From: Diorhabda sublineata
Taxonomy: Eukaryota > Arthropoda > Insecta > Coleoptera > Chrysomelidae
Reading direction: 5' to 3'
DNA: 64,000 nt
NCBI RefSeq assembly: GCF_026230105.1
Contig: NC_079475.1
Location: 13,780,125-13,844,124, forward strand
Part shown: in pieces, positions 12,331 to 24,159 of the stretch
How the letters are laid out: every line of letters starts with the position of its first letter
Numbering within the stretch: position 1 is the stretch's first letter
Translations under genes and position numbers: made by a program
The notes under the pieces: model-generated
Told to the model about the DNA's origin: nothing
What the model saw: only the letters and a program-made list of their open reading frames with translations
Database searches by the model: none

Positions 12331-13851
12331 TTATAGGTATACCTCTCAAATTCCCCATCGTATCGTAACCAATTAGCTAGTAAAGGCCTGTTAAGTTAAC
12401 GTTAAGATCCCAATTTATTAAAATGGTGTTTTGTAGAGTACAGTGGTGTAGTATAGTTTCAATGATAATAGTTTGAAAATCTAGTATCAACGTGTAAATG
12501 AAAAATAATGACGGGTGGTGAGCCAACATGTTTTTTAACAGACAGAGGCAAGTAAAGAGATAATCGGTTCACCAAAACCTTTATTTCAAAGTATTCTACA
12601 GGAGCTGGGTACTTTTTCGTAGGTATATCAACAATTACATCATCGAGATTATCACAATGGATATTACACCATATTAAAAATGGTATGATATTCAACGTAA
12701 ACAAATTTCAATAGTTAATCGTTGCACTAATGAATTTCTTGACTTTCCAGGTCCGGTAAGGTTCAATTGCATATGCATTCTAGCAAATTTTCACATGGCT
12801 TATCCCTGATTTATTTTCGTGGGGCAATTTACGATATTGAATGCTTTTCCATACTTACATCCCCATATAATTAAGCATTATGTATTTTATTTTGAAAACT
12901 TTTATGTCATTTTCACCTGTTTCTGCAAGAAATATTTCATGAGTTATTGTAGTATTCACTGATAAATTTTTGGATTGAATTACTATTGAAAATGTTTTCC
13001 GTACTTATTCTTCTCTATTATACCTTTCGTCTATTATCCATATCCATTGTATGGAATTTATGTGCCTATTGTTTTGCAATTCTCTCAGTCGTTCAGCTTC
13101 TTTGAAGATATTAATGTCTTAATTAATATTTCAATTTTATTCCTGCCTCATTTCTTATTGCATTCATTCACTACTCCTTCTTCTTATTTCGATATTTTGT
13201 ATTTATTTTTTATCTAGTTTCAGTTGTAAATGCGAATTTTTCATTCTTTTCGGACCTAGGTGTCTCTAATCTCCAGATAATAGTTTTTATTGTTTGTTTC
13301 TTATCGCTTCAAATTGTTTCTGTTTGCTTCTAGTTGGTCTTTCAAATCAAAGATCTATGGTTAAAAATTTTCTTTCAGATGTTTCTTGAAATTATTTTGA
13401 AATCAATTCCTTATTACAGGAGCTTACGAAAATATAAATATGATAACATTCAGTTGGAAGATACAATACGCAAAATTAGCATGAAAAATTTTTTTCATTA
13501 CATAAATTTCATATGTTTTTACATCTAATATTTATTTCCTATCAATTCGATAGATGAATAATCTTTGTCAAATGGTTGTTTCTAAGTTTACCCTGCCTAA
13601 GTAATCTCGAAAAACAATGCTCTATATTTAGAGCATTGTAAAAATAATCACAACTGCTCCCTGCTTAAGGCGCATACCTCAAACCGAGGAAAAATGATAC
13701 AAAATATCTAAAAAGAGAGTTATAGGCATAATTAATTCACGACAAAAAGAAAGGTGAAAGAACTTATTAGTGGTAATAAACGAGAATAGAATGAATTGTA
13801 TCACAAAATTTTAAGGTTTATCATCAGCACGAGTCGACTACAGATAGAGAC
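12331..13851. other. Noncoding, T-rich stretch
   Basis: No gene seen. A short perfect hairpin (CAATGCTC..GAGCATTG) occurs near 13615-13638. Small open frames here show no recognisable domains. Confidence 0.5.
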
Positions 13852-14691
13852 ATTATAGTCCAGTCATTTAAGGTAGTTCACTTAGGAAAATCGAGATACC
13901 CAGCTATAAATTTGCTTAAATTTGTTCATTTGACATCCTAAAACTCCTTTCAAAACTCACATATAATTAGATGTGAGCAACTTTAAAAATCGGGGGTCAA
14001 AATTAAAAAAATTCGATTTTTTGCAAATAACTCGTTTTCTATTGGTTTTACGCTATTTGTATTTCTTAACAATATTGTGGAAAATTAAATTCTCTATAGC
14101 TTCTGTTTAGAAAAATTTTTTCATACGGTGAATCGTGATGGATAGAGGGCAGAGCGTGTGCGGTTAGAATCCCGTTTGAAATTAACTGATAGTCCCGATC
14201 AAAATAATCTCTTATAAAGTTTATAAATTATTGCTAAATATATAATTTCTTTTTTTTTTCAACAATTACATTATATTTATATATTTTTTGCTTAATTATT
14301 TATTTCCAATCAAGTACAAAATCATTTAATAGCACTTACCTGTCCTTGTAATTTCAAAATCGTAGAGAGAAAAATTTTAATGATATTATAATTCAAATCT
14401 TAATTATGGTAATGATAAAGTTGTAGAAAATTTAAAACTCTATAATATTGATGCTAAATACGAATAGCGTAAAACTCATGGAAAACGAGTTATTTGCAAA
14501 AAAATGTCCAAGAAATCGATTTTTTTAGACTTTTTAGCCCCAATTTTTCAAGTTGCTCACATAGAATTATATATGAGTTTTGAGAGGAGTTTTGGAATGT
14601 CAAATGAACAAGTTAAAACGACTTTATAGCTGGGTATCTCGATTTTCCGAAATTCTTGCCTAACTCTACCTAATATAACTGGACTATTACA
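13852..14691. mobile_element. Foldback (long-TIR) element, 840 bp
   Basis: The left arm (about 13852-14095) and the reverse complement of the right arm (about 14440-14691) align over some 240 bp. Shared stretches include ATAGTCCAGT, AAAATCGAGATACCCAGCTA, TTGTTCATTTGACAT, CAAAACTC and TTTTGCAAATAACTCGTTTT. The central 345 bp is AT-rich with no open frame. This is the structure of a non-autonomous foldback/MITE-type DNA element. The arms differ from each other by roughly 15-20%, so the insertion is old. Target-site duplications are not obvious. Confidence 0.85.
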
Positions 14692-14982
14692 CCAAAAAAT
14701 AATTATGATATGAGAATGTTGAAATGTTACATGCTAAGTTTCCAACATATTTTGTGACAAAATTATATGATATTATTGTAGAAACATTCAAAATTGTAAC
14801 TTTTTCGTTTGGTGATATTATAGTGATGTTTCGGTTAAATGAATAGAATATTTCAATCACAGTAATAACTGAAATGAAATTGCCACTAGGTAATCTCCCT
14901 AATAATTTTACCGATTGGATATAGAATGATTTGTACATTGAGAGGTTTTATGGATTTCTGCACTTCTTAGAACAATGGTAGG

Positions 14983-15055
14983 TTCGCACGGAGCGATGTA
15001 AGGGATACAGTATGAGACTTACATATGTGAGGTCCCAGGTTCAAGTCCACTGTTT
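14983..15055 (+). repeat. tRNA-like fragment, possibly a SINE head
   Basis: GGTTCAAGTCC at 15038-15048 matches an RNA polymerase III B box, preceded by a T-arm-like GGTCCCA and, about 50 bp upstream, a weak A-box-like GCACGGAGCGATGTA. The 5' side does not fold into a proper acceptor stem, so this is not a functional tRNA gene. A tRNA-derived SINE is the likeliest source. Confidence 0.4.
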
Positions 15056-16249
15056 TATTTTTCTACTTATCTAGTAATAATTATTTTAGGTGGCATTTAT
15101 GCATGCCGAAGAGAAAAAATGACAAATTTAATAACTGCATAAAGTGCACCTTTAATTTTAGTATAGTTACTAACTGAATTTATCTGATGTTTTGTTAATT
15201 TGTTCCAATTCTTGATTAAAATGTTCAATATATTAATAAATTTCCTCAATTTCGTTTTTCTTAGACCTTTTGATATGTTTACGCTTGTAAATGTTCTTGA
15301 TTTTAGGTTTCTTCTGAATAAATATTAGTTTATTTTATAATTTTTTTAAAGACATATGAAAATTTGACGTTTCGACTTATTTTATCCTTTATCAAAATAA
15401 ATATTAATATATTAATAAATAGGCAGTAGTACGTAAAGAGAATTGCTATTAAACTTCTGTTTTTCGATAAAATTTCCGATAGTAAAAGTAATATTTTATG
15501 TAATTCGTGTGTAGAGGCCTTTTTTCGACTTTTTTCGCATGCGACTCATTCACTACTTCAACTTTTACATTACCAATCTCGTTATTTCTCGTATTTCTGT
15601 TATGGATAAAGATAGTGAGGCATGTTAAAAACAGATTAAAGTCTGCTGTAATGGAATTACAGAATAAAAAACACCAATAACAAAACGTATCATCTCTAAT
15701 ATTTCAGGTACGAGTAAAAACAGACCACCGCCATTTTCATTAGCTCGGTTTAGAGTTTATACCGTTGACATGCACTCTACGAAATGAAACGTTACATAAA
15801 AAGATGGGACTGTTTTACTAGAAATGACAGCAATCTATAATATTATGCTTTCGACGATTTTTATCATATCCCACTTTTATCTACATCATGACAAAATCAA
15901 TAAAATTGCCGATCAAGTTTATGAACTCCTGTAGCCGCGGCGCGTGATTGTTATGCCGAACAGGTTATACTTTCACTGAAAAAATATCCAAGGGGATGAA
16001 ACAAGCTGAGTGTGCCATGTTTTTTCTTATTTTAGGCCAGTGTTTTCGTTGGAATTTATGTTTGAAGTGGAAGAACTTTATTTGTTAGAATGTCTTCACG
16101 ACGAATTGCTCAATGCTTGAAAAATCTGAGCTAGTAATTTATATATTTTTAATGAAAATATTTTGCTACAGTTGAAATTCAAAGAAATCGATTAATTGAC
16201 AGATACAATGGGATGTATTCACTTTATCAGGTTGCCATGAATACAAATT
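15056..16249. other. Noncoding stretch
   Basis: No gene or structured repeat recognised. A GC-richer patch near 15930-16010 stays unexplained. Confidence 0.45.
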
Positions 16250-16485
16250 GATTTGGGAGCCGTTTTTTCCAACCTCCGATCGCTCCGTGCAGACGCTACG
16301 CAGGCAAAGGAAAGAAGCTCTCGTACTACACACTCCACATTGTTGACATTCAGGCTCCAGTCGGCGTTGTGCTACAGCCACGTAAACATGTCTGCGATTA
16401 TTGATGCTCTCGCCAAGCGTGAAATGCGAACTGTGATTCTGATTTGTTTTCTAAAGGCTGGAGACCATAGTGCTTAATATGAATA
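16250..16485 (+). mobile_element. 5' end of a SETMAR-type mariner (leader and transposase N-terminus)
   Basis: A locally GC-rich leader is followed by an ATG at 16390 that begins MSAIIDALAKREMRTVI, then a frameshifted FLKAGDHSA. This matches the start of mariner transposases related to SETMAR (x-A-x-CE-RAVIRFLxAKG), the first helix of the N-terminal HTH. The similarity stops at about 16480 and no catalytic region follows, so this is a 5' fragment. Confidence 0.62.
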
Positions 16486-16674
16486 GTTTTACAAAAGTTG
16501 ACAAATATACGGTGTCAAAAAATGCTTACCTAAAATATTTAAAGTCATGATGGTATTATAAACTGACTCGATTCACCATTGAATTTTTTTTTTAAATAAA
16601 ACTAGGAGAAAATTAAATATAAAACGCTTTATCCAGCATTGAAACGTTGAAATTCCAATGTTAGTAAATTTATA

Positions 16675-17360
16675 TATTTTTTATTTATTTATTTATTCAC
16701 TCTACTAAGATTTAATAATGGAACAATCAAAGTTGATTAGCACAAATAAATAGAAGTATATTTAGATGACATGTTAATATACACAGAAAGATAGGAAAAA
16801 AAAGTAAGTAAAACGGTTCTAAAATTTCTAAATTTGTCGAATACAAATAATGAGGAAATTATAGAGCGGTAAAAATTTTTCTTTTCATGTTAGGAATAAC
16901 GCTGGAAGAAATTTTGCATATGACAGGGATATTGATTCATTCTATATAAAGGGGAAAACTTGAGCACATTAATTCTAACAACTGGAAAAGTGGAATCGAG
17001 TAATATTTCGAAGAATATATTCTTAGCAATTCTGGACAGCTAGCTTTATTTTTTGATGTATTCCAATACATATTGTTAGACTTGAACCCCTTATATATGA
17101 AATTACTGTGAATATTATTTATTTTATTAATATGAAGCTGGTAACATGGGTCCCATATAAAAGAATATAGTTTAATAAGCGAATGCATTGAAAAGTGGAA
17201 ATATCGTCATGAGTTCGGTGAAATCCTTAGATTTTTTCAGTACGAAACCAAGGTTTCTAGAGGCTCCACCAAGAATAATATTAATGAGTTCAACTTAATT
17301 TAATTTACTATCAAATTTAACACCAATATCTTTGCGATAATTAGAATGAGTAGGTGAAAA
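16675..17360 (-). mobile_element. Non-LTR retrotransposon 3' end (CR1/Jockey group)
   Basis: From 17350 downwards the minus strand reads IGVKFDSK (with frameshifts), GASRNLGFVLKKSKDFTEL, YSFIWDPCYQLHINKINNIH, SNFIYKGFKS, and C-terminal leucine-rich text. This equals the post-RT region of non-LTR elements (ASRxLGFIxR.., EYASxIWxPxY). The minus-strand 3' end carries (AATA)n near 16700-16680, the simple-repeat tail typical of several of these families. It is 5'-truncated and broken. Confidence 0.8.
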
Positions 17361-17397
17361 ATAATGTATTTTTACGAACAAGCTCGCAAAATGGTTC

Positions 17398-17413
17398 CTT
17401 AAGCCGGCCCTGT
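17398..17413 (-). repeat. hAT-like terminal sequence
   Basis: The minus strand reads CAGGGCCGGCTTAAGG, very like the 5' termini of hAT elements (CAGGG-GCGGATTAAGG type). No matching opposite terminus or 8-bp target duplication was found, so this is a candidate solo end. Confidence 0.35.
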
Positions 17414-19149
17414 CCACCTACTATTGAATTTTAAAAATTCGGCGAATTCGCGTGTCGATTTTCGGGCGGCGTCTTTCACATTTTTTATAAATGGCTAATA
17501 ATAAACTCCTTTGATGTTTATTTGTATATAATTTTTTTAGTAGCAGGCCGTTTAGTTACAGTATTTCTTCGAAATAATTTCTAGGAAAGCCTTTTCATTT
17601 ATTCCTTTGTTTCTTTTTGTTCTAGAACTTTGTAGATTTTCATTTAGTTATATAAATGATTTGTGTAAACGCAGTCAGTTAGTATTTAATTAAATAGTCG
17701 AAGTGAAAAGAACGAATATTCATTATGGAATGATGTATCTTCAGATCATCTGCATGAAGGAGAACGTTGGAATTTATTCTAACAAAAGCATCACTGTTGT
17801 GATAATAAATGGCAATAATAATAGAATGAAGTGAAAAATATTCTAATATGTAAAATGAAGAGAAAAGAATATAACAGATCTAAAGATCTCTATTATCTTA
17901 ATCCATGGTATAATTACATGACTTACTGCCTATCAACATCAGAGAAATATCTATTAGGACTAACCTCAACCAGTGGGGATTTTCGATTTCAATAAAAACG
18001 GGAATTTAATTTTTGAAAATTCCAATTCATGCATTCCCATTTTTTTGTATTTCAATTATTGTAAAAAGGAAATAGAAACATTAATTTGTGATTCTTATTT
18101 AGGAATAAGTAAATCTCGTTTCATTGATACGAATAGGAACAAATTCTTCTAAAAAAAATTTTGTGAAGGAATAAAACCTATTTACGAACCAAAGATGCAC
18201 TGGAATGGCTTTTCTTTCTAGTTTCACAGAGCAACCAAGAAAATTGAGGGTTCCTCTATCCCATATGGGATAAGAAGGTATCAATTTGATAATAACTGAC
18301 ATTTTCAGATAAATTAACTTTTTTTTACTTTTTTTATTTCTATCCCAAATCTTGTTCTGGCCTAAATATGCTCTAAAGGAAAAAATGTTGATATTATTTT
18401 CCTGACGTGTTTTTCAACAATAAATTTTTCATACCTGTTTTACAACCAACAGAAAATTCGTAGTTTATTGTTCGTAGTGCTTACAATATTTTGAGTAGAA
18501 CGAAGCACCTCTGTGATAAAATATACACGTGGGAATGTAATATATCAACTTTTGAGATGTTCTCTTGTTATGACGCATATAAAAAGAAATTGATGCAACC
18601 CTGATGAAGCTGGAAATGTGTAGTCTAAAACAATTATTACAACAGTTTACTATAAGTAAAAAATGGAATGTAGACAATTTTGTCAGTAATTTAAATTTGA
18701 TTTTAGAATTTTCGAAATTTTTCTACGTGTTTTAATCTTACGAGTCCTGACAAAAAGGACTTGTGATTATGACAGTGTGTTCAAGCGACATGTTCAATTT
18801 CAGTAAGACCTATATCACCTATTAATAGACTTATTATATTCTGTAGTGAATTCTGGTCTTCATTGTTCTTAATATTTCCATTTTATGGTGACCTATGTGG
18901 ATATATTTCTATTTCTATATGATTTCTCGCAAATATGCTTAAGTTTCTGATAAAAAAAATGGATCACGAAATTGTAGTTTTCTTAGAAAAATTTTTCTGG
19001 CTCTCACAACAATATATTATGATAGGTAACTACCCTTTTTATGCTTGCACCACTATGAGTTCGCTATCAAACTTCAACCGATACATATCTCCGTTAACAA
19101 AAAACAAGAGTTCTACCTGAAAATGGACACAAGTGACAAATCTACACAA
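17414..19149. other. Noncoding stretch
   Basis: AT-rich. A small palindrome ATCCCATATGGGAT lies near 18260. No recognisable gene. Confidence 0.45.
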
Positions 19150-19580
19150 ACGGTCACTACATTGCGACAAGGTTTGAGCTGTTTACAGAATTTACTGTTG
19201 TTATCAAGAGTCTTCAAAAACGCGGTTCCAGAAGATTCACTGTCAGCACATCGCTAAGAAATCGGTCCCTTACTGGTGTTAAAGTTCGACAAGAAGCGAG
19301 GAATGGCTGGGCAGTCACAAGAAGACAGCTAACCTTGAGCCGAATAATGACCAGCTACTGACCCCAATTTATCACACGTTATTTCGACTAATGAACAATG
19401 GGGCTTCGTTCTCTTATACGAAAGCAGAGTCTGTCTTTCTGGTAGCTATAGAAGTGGACGAGTCTACGGATGACCTGAAGAAAGATTCGCGTAGGTTTTC
19501 ATTAAAGAGAACGTGGCTTTTGGAGGAGGTTTCTGGACGGTTTAGGCGAGCATTTCAATATTTCAACGTTAGATATGTTT
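19150..19580 (+). mobile_element. Tc1-like transposase remnant
   Basis: The plus strand gives VTTLRQG, then TSLRNRSLTGVKVRQEARN, and later EQWGFVLLYESRVCLSGSYR, SGRVYG, PEERFA and KENVAFGGGF. These match the Tc1/Tc3 series EW..VLFSDESRVCL...D.RVRVYRRPEERF and ENVAFGGGS, with the first catalytic D position changed or lost (LLYESR in place of FSDESR). Several frame changes and stops occur. The DNAxPH and SPDLNPIE blocks are missing. Confidence 0.8.
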
Positions 19581-20207
19581 TTACTGCTCATTATTTCTTT
19601 ACTTAAATGTCTTCTATTCTATTTATTGATAAGGATCTTTATGACATCATGAATACGTCTTGGTTTTGTGATAGTCAAGAATAAATGAAGCTGATTCGCT
19701 CCAAATTAACTGAAGCATCGCACAAAACTCAATATGTTGTTTTCACTCGAATTGAATCCAGGTCGGGCCTAGAAGCTAACCAATTTATACGGTGCGTCAA
19801 TGGTTGTTATGTACTTTGCTTGTGACATAGAAACTCCATCTACAAGAACCAAGTCGGAACTTTACACCAGATCCAACCATAGCTGAATCTCATCCTCATA
19901 TAGCATGCGCTTTTTTAAAATTATCGTTTATCGCCCGCCAATGACAATTATTCGGTATTTTCGTCGAAGAAAGCTTCTATTTTGTTTAATTTTGAATTGA
20001 ATTCTCGGTTATAAATAATATCAATAACCTCCAGTAACTTCTCATATATCTCTAGTATAGCATAAGCAGTAATATGAACGATATTGAGCTTTTCGAAAAG
20101 TTTTTTTAGTTTTTTTGGATTTGGATTTGGACGAATGAATTTAGCCCGTTTTGAATCTAGGCCACTTCATTGTACCGTTTCTTCATTTTACAGATATGAC
20201 TTCGTAG

Positions 20208-20667
20208 GAAATCTTAGTTCAACAATTGGCCGAACTCCAGGCTAGAATTCAATGTTTAGATGCGATGTATAGGACGAGGCAAGAAGGTTTACAAGAACTG
20301 ACATTTTGATCAAATATACAACGTAGAAAACAATTCTAACACCTCGTTGTTACAAATAGAATCCCGTCCAGCTAAAATTCGTTGTGATGATGTAGCCAAA
20401 GCTGTTGCTGCTCGAATTGAATTTGAGTATGATTTAGTCGCCTCCAAGGTTAAGTATCCTAACGATTGCTACAATTCTTTTTTGAAAACGACCACTGGGG
20501 GTAAAGTCGGTGGTCCTCAAGATAAAGCTACAAATATTGCGATTAGAGAAATATTTAAGTATATTGAAAATAACGATGATTGTCAATTCACATTAGACGA
20601 ATTGAAAAGTATTTGTAAAAAATCAACAATAGAAAACAGAACCATTAAAACGAAGACAGTTCACTAG
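20208..20667 (+). pseudogene. Unidentified protein fragment with one frameshift
   Basis: Two adjoining open frames look like one coding sequence broken by a +1 shift near 20307. The first (20208-20306) is a helical, coiled-coil-like stretch (LVQQLAELQARIQCLDAMYR). The second (20308-20667) runs 119 codons without a stop and contains RPAKIRCDDVAKAVAARIEF, KYPNDCYNSFLKTTTGGKVG and GPQDKATNIAIREIFKYIEN. It is charged, soluble and ends lysine-rich. I do not recognise the family. The fairly conservative composition suggests a recently decayed gene or transposon-borne ORF. A T-rich tract ending in ACAG lies just upstream, resembling a 3' splice site. Confidence 0.5.
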
Positions 20668-20879
20668 AAGTTCCATCGGATTATTATGAATCCGACGAAT
20701 AATTTTTTCAAATTATTTTTTCATTTATATATTACATAATTTACACGACTTTCATCATTTTCTATACTACTTTGAATTCAATAGGATCACAATAGATTGT
20801 GGAATAGGCCTACCAGGGAAACCACGTTAAAAAAAAGCACCAAGGACACTCATATGTGGTGTGGAAACGTGTGAATATT

Positions 20880-21075
20880 ATGAATAGGATGTTTTTTTCA
20901 ATTCTTTTAACCGCTATATCACAGAAATAGCAATACTTATAAAAAAAGTGTGGATACATTTTTTGTTGAGAATCAGATGATCTACAATTTTTGTCTGAAC
21001 TATTTTTGCTGTAAAACTCACCGTTCAGCTGAAAAATACGAAAAACCTTTTGTAAACTTTCACTATCAATAAAAT
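20880..21075 (-). repeat. Solo arm related to the 62.6-63.2 kb foldback element
   Basis: Shares with the right arm at 63040-63190 the words ATATC-CAGAAA, GATGATCTACAATTTT, and AAAACTCACCGTTC-GCTGAAAA, in the same order and spacing. A second arm was not found nearby, so this is an isolated or truncated relative. Confidence 0.6.
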
Positions 21076-22149
21076 TTTTTGCACAAGGGGGATTGATGGG
21101 GACTTTTCATTTATAATAGTATTCTGAATATTCATACCAATTATTAGCACTATGGGAATTTTTGTAACCTTACTTCTATTTTAAGGACTAATTTGACTGG
21201 ATAATATATTTTCATATGTTTCTGATAGCGTACTCATATAATGCGATGTCATATAATTTTTTGGTGATTCTTTCTTCAATATTTGTTTTTTCACTTCACT
21301 GTGTTATTTTTTCATATTTTTGTGTTTATTGTGATAGGAAATTGATGACTTACTTTAGGAATCGATGTATTTTCGTGTATTTTCCTTTCATGTCTTAATA
21401 TAAATTATGTTATTTCGCAAACTTTACCTCTTAAAACGGTCGCAAAATCTTGTAGTTTTGCATTAATAAAAAAGGTTATAGCATTTTAAACAAACTCATT
21501 CCATTTTGATGAAATCCTCTATTATCCACTATGTAGAGTTTTTTATCAACACCGCTAAAGAAACTCGATATTAAATGATAATTATAGTAAATCGAAGTTT
21601 AGAAAATGTGTATTCCATTAAAGTTATTTGTTTTGCAATCGCTTAGATGATTAACTATTTTACAGGAATTCGTTTTTCATCTGAGATAATGATTTTATTA
21701 GAGACAAAGTTGATTGGTAGCTGTAGCGACTGATTATTCAATTAAAACGATTGCCTTGTCGGATGTTTCAATTGAAATAATACTTTTAATTGAGAGAAGT
21801 ATGATACTTGTTCGGCGATCGGGTTTCTGGGAAAGACACTTGAAGATAATTGTTACAACAAATACTTTTTTTATTTTTGAACACAAATTTTATATATTTT
21901 TCAGTTATTAAATTAAATTAAATTAAATTCATTATTATGTATTTACAATCCGGAAGTACGAAGTCAATTACGAGAAGACCAGAGAACGACAGTCAATAAT
22001 GACAATAACAGATATATAAATATACAACAAATAGAAATATTTGAATTGTATGAATATTGCAGACATAAAAGGCTAAAATAGAAAATAAACCTCCATGAAA
22101 AGTCTATACAGAGTAATCTTGAAATTTACGAAATTAAATAAAAGATAAC
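21076..22149. other. Noncoding stretch with a microsatellite
   Basis: AT-rich and without a recognisable gene. Contains (TTAAA)4 at 21908-21929. Confidence 0.5.
21908..21929 (+). repeat. (TTAAA)4 microsatellite
   Basis: Four tandem pentanucleotide units within ordinary AT-rich sequence. Confidence 0.9.
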
Positions 22150-22700
22150 AAAGTAAGATCAATTCAATGGAGATGAATTATTTCCAAAAACTATAATGAA
22201 AATTGTTTTAGAATAAAGAACGTTACGATGAGATGAAAACTTAAGCAAACATGAGTCGAAAATATAGCAGAAATACTAGGTGGAAAGGGAAGAAAGTGGA
22301 TCGTTTTGCCTCTCTAGATAGTCGATATAGATCTTATATATCTCAGAAAATGGTGACATCACCTTGCGAGCCGATAGCGATAGGACATTGGTCATTTTTG
22401 GAAAACGTTCAGACGGTTTCGATTCTTTTTATGACTCTGATATGTATCAATCGATCTATGTATTGGAATTATTTTGTATTGTGCTTAAACTGCATCAAGT
22501 GATCTCACACACTCCTCAATTCAAAAATTTTATGCAGGTTATGATGAAAGCGATCTGTTGACATGCTTAGTGTCTCAGTTATCTCGTTCATTTCCAATCG
22601 GCGGTATACCAATACGAGATGCAAATTTTCGTCACTTTATCCTCCGTGGTAGCCGATTTTGTGTACCAAAAACCGCCGAGCGACAATGTTGTGAACACAC
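22150..22700 (-). mobile_element. mariner-like transposase remnant
   Basis: Read down the minus strand: a weak LVYRRLEMNEITETLSM with STDRFHHNLHKIF (the second HTH, matching IAETLGMSxERVHHILH), then a decayed region around the first catalytic D, then GDVTIFDIYKIYIDYLERQN (with frameshift), matching the ASVFWDxxGIIFIDYLEKG block. The remainder towards 22150 is too decayed to align. Stops and frameshifts are frequent. Confidence 0.72.
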
Positions 22701-22790
22701 ATATCCACTTTTAATCACTGCCTCTTTCAACACAAATTTGAAAGCGGCACGCTACAAGAAACGCTTTGATATTGTTTCATAAAATAACGC

Positions 22791-22823
22791 CGCGTTTCTT
22801 GTCGCCCCGCGACAAAAAACGCG
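22791..22823. repeat. GC-rich hairpin with 15-bp stem
   Basis: CGCGTTTCTTGTCGC, a 3-nt CCC loop, then GCGACAAAAAACGCG: 14 of 15 bases pair. It sits in a GC-rich patch (about 22560-22960) unlike its surroundings. On the plus strand a CATAAAAG box follows within 10 bp. Function unknown. Confidence 0.75.
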
Positions 22824-24159
22824 AGCATAAAAGAGGCCAAAGCCAGAACGTACTTTGCAAGTTTACAGGTAACGTACACGGGTGTCATTTATGGCGGTGG
22901 ACAACAACCGAATCTCGCGCCGACTTTTTGTTAAAGATCGAGGGACAAACAAGTATTTTAACCTAAATCGGGTATATTGGGGGGAATTGATTTAATTGTA
23001 TGCTATTTAGACATTGAGTAAGTTACTTGGAATTCCTTAGGTTAGATTTCGGTCAGTCAGGTGTGGAAGGATTATCGTTTTATTGAGGGAAGTTGTTGAA
23101 ATATATATCTATCTGTATTGAATTTTTCAGATGCGAGGTAACGTGGCATCGTCGCCACAGTTGAAACTCTTCAAACCAATTATTTGATGGTAGAAAAGCT
23201 CTTTTCACACACGGAAAAAACAAAATTAAAATTGCAATTCGCCTGTTATTTGGATAGCAGCCGTCTTTGAGAATCCGAGAATGCACCAAATATGAATAAC
23301 ACCTTCTACTTCCATGGTACTATACGATAGTCCTGAATAAATACTGTAGGAAAATATTTAATTTGTATCAATGAACAAAAGAAATTATAAAGTACCAAAT
23401 CGAAATGGTCAATGTGTTTCCAAAAAATAAAACTCTCTTACTGATTTAAAACGACAAAGTGATACAGCAAAAAATAGTGAGTTTCAAATTTGTTGAATAT
23501 CTGATGGACAAGTTTAAAATTGATTTCTCGGTTCGCCGTTTCCAAATATAGCATGTTTCAGATCCGATGTAGGGTTGACTGGATAAAAATCGACTCAATT
23601 TTTTACATCGAAACAATGGATTTTGGTGTAACGAATTGGGCAAGGGCTTGCGTCACCTTTATTATTAGCGAAGGGGTAAAACGATTCACGTAAAAAGGAC
23701 CGACCTGTCATGGGTCAAAATTTATAGTGGAAGCATCTGGTTGTTACATTATCGGGTTTCGTTATTGAATAATATTTTAATATCCAGTGTAACACGTGTG
23801 CTGGATTTTGAATTTTCTCTGGATATTGTTACATATCATATTGTTTTGTTATTTATTGGTAGCAATTAGTTTTAGGAATTGCCTGAGATAATTACTAGAT
23901 ATAATCAATGAATACATGTAATTGTGTTTTTCTCATAGTGACAAAACTACGAAATTATAAAAATAGTTCGACATTACTTTACATGTCATACCTGCAATAT
24001 AAATAAGGGATAGTGACGTTCCTCAGCGAGAAAAAAATGGTTTACATGCTCTAATGTTCATTGTTATAACTAGAGTTTGTCGAACATCAATTTCCATTTG
24101 ATTTATGTTTTTATATATATTAGATTTTGGATTCACCGACAATTTATTATAACAATTAT
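22824..24159. other. Noncoding stretch
   Basis: The first 140 bp is GC-rich and may be the leader of the adjacent mariner. The rest shows no gene or repeat that I recognise. Confidence 0.45.

Noticed and set aside
13615..13638. Short perfect hairpin CAATGCTC..GAGCATTG
   Set aside because: Eight-base stem in noncoding DNA without a T-run or repeats nearby. Expected by chance at this scale.
22251..22966. Plus-strand open frames of 65-83 codons
   Set aside because: They lie antisense to the mariner remnant or inside the GC-rich island without domain content.
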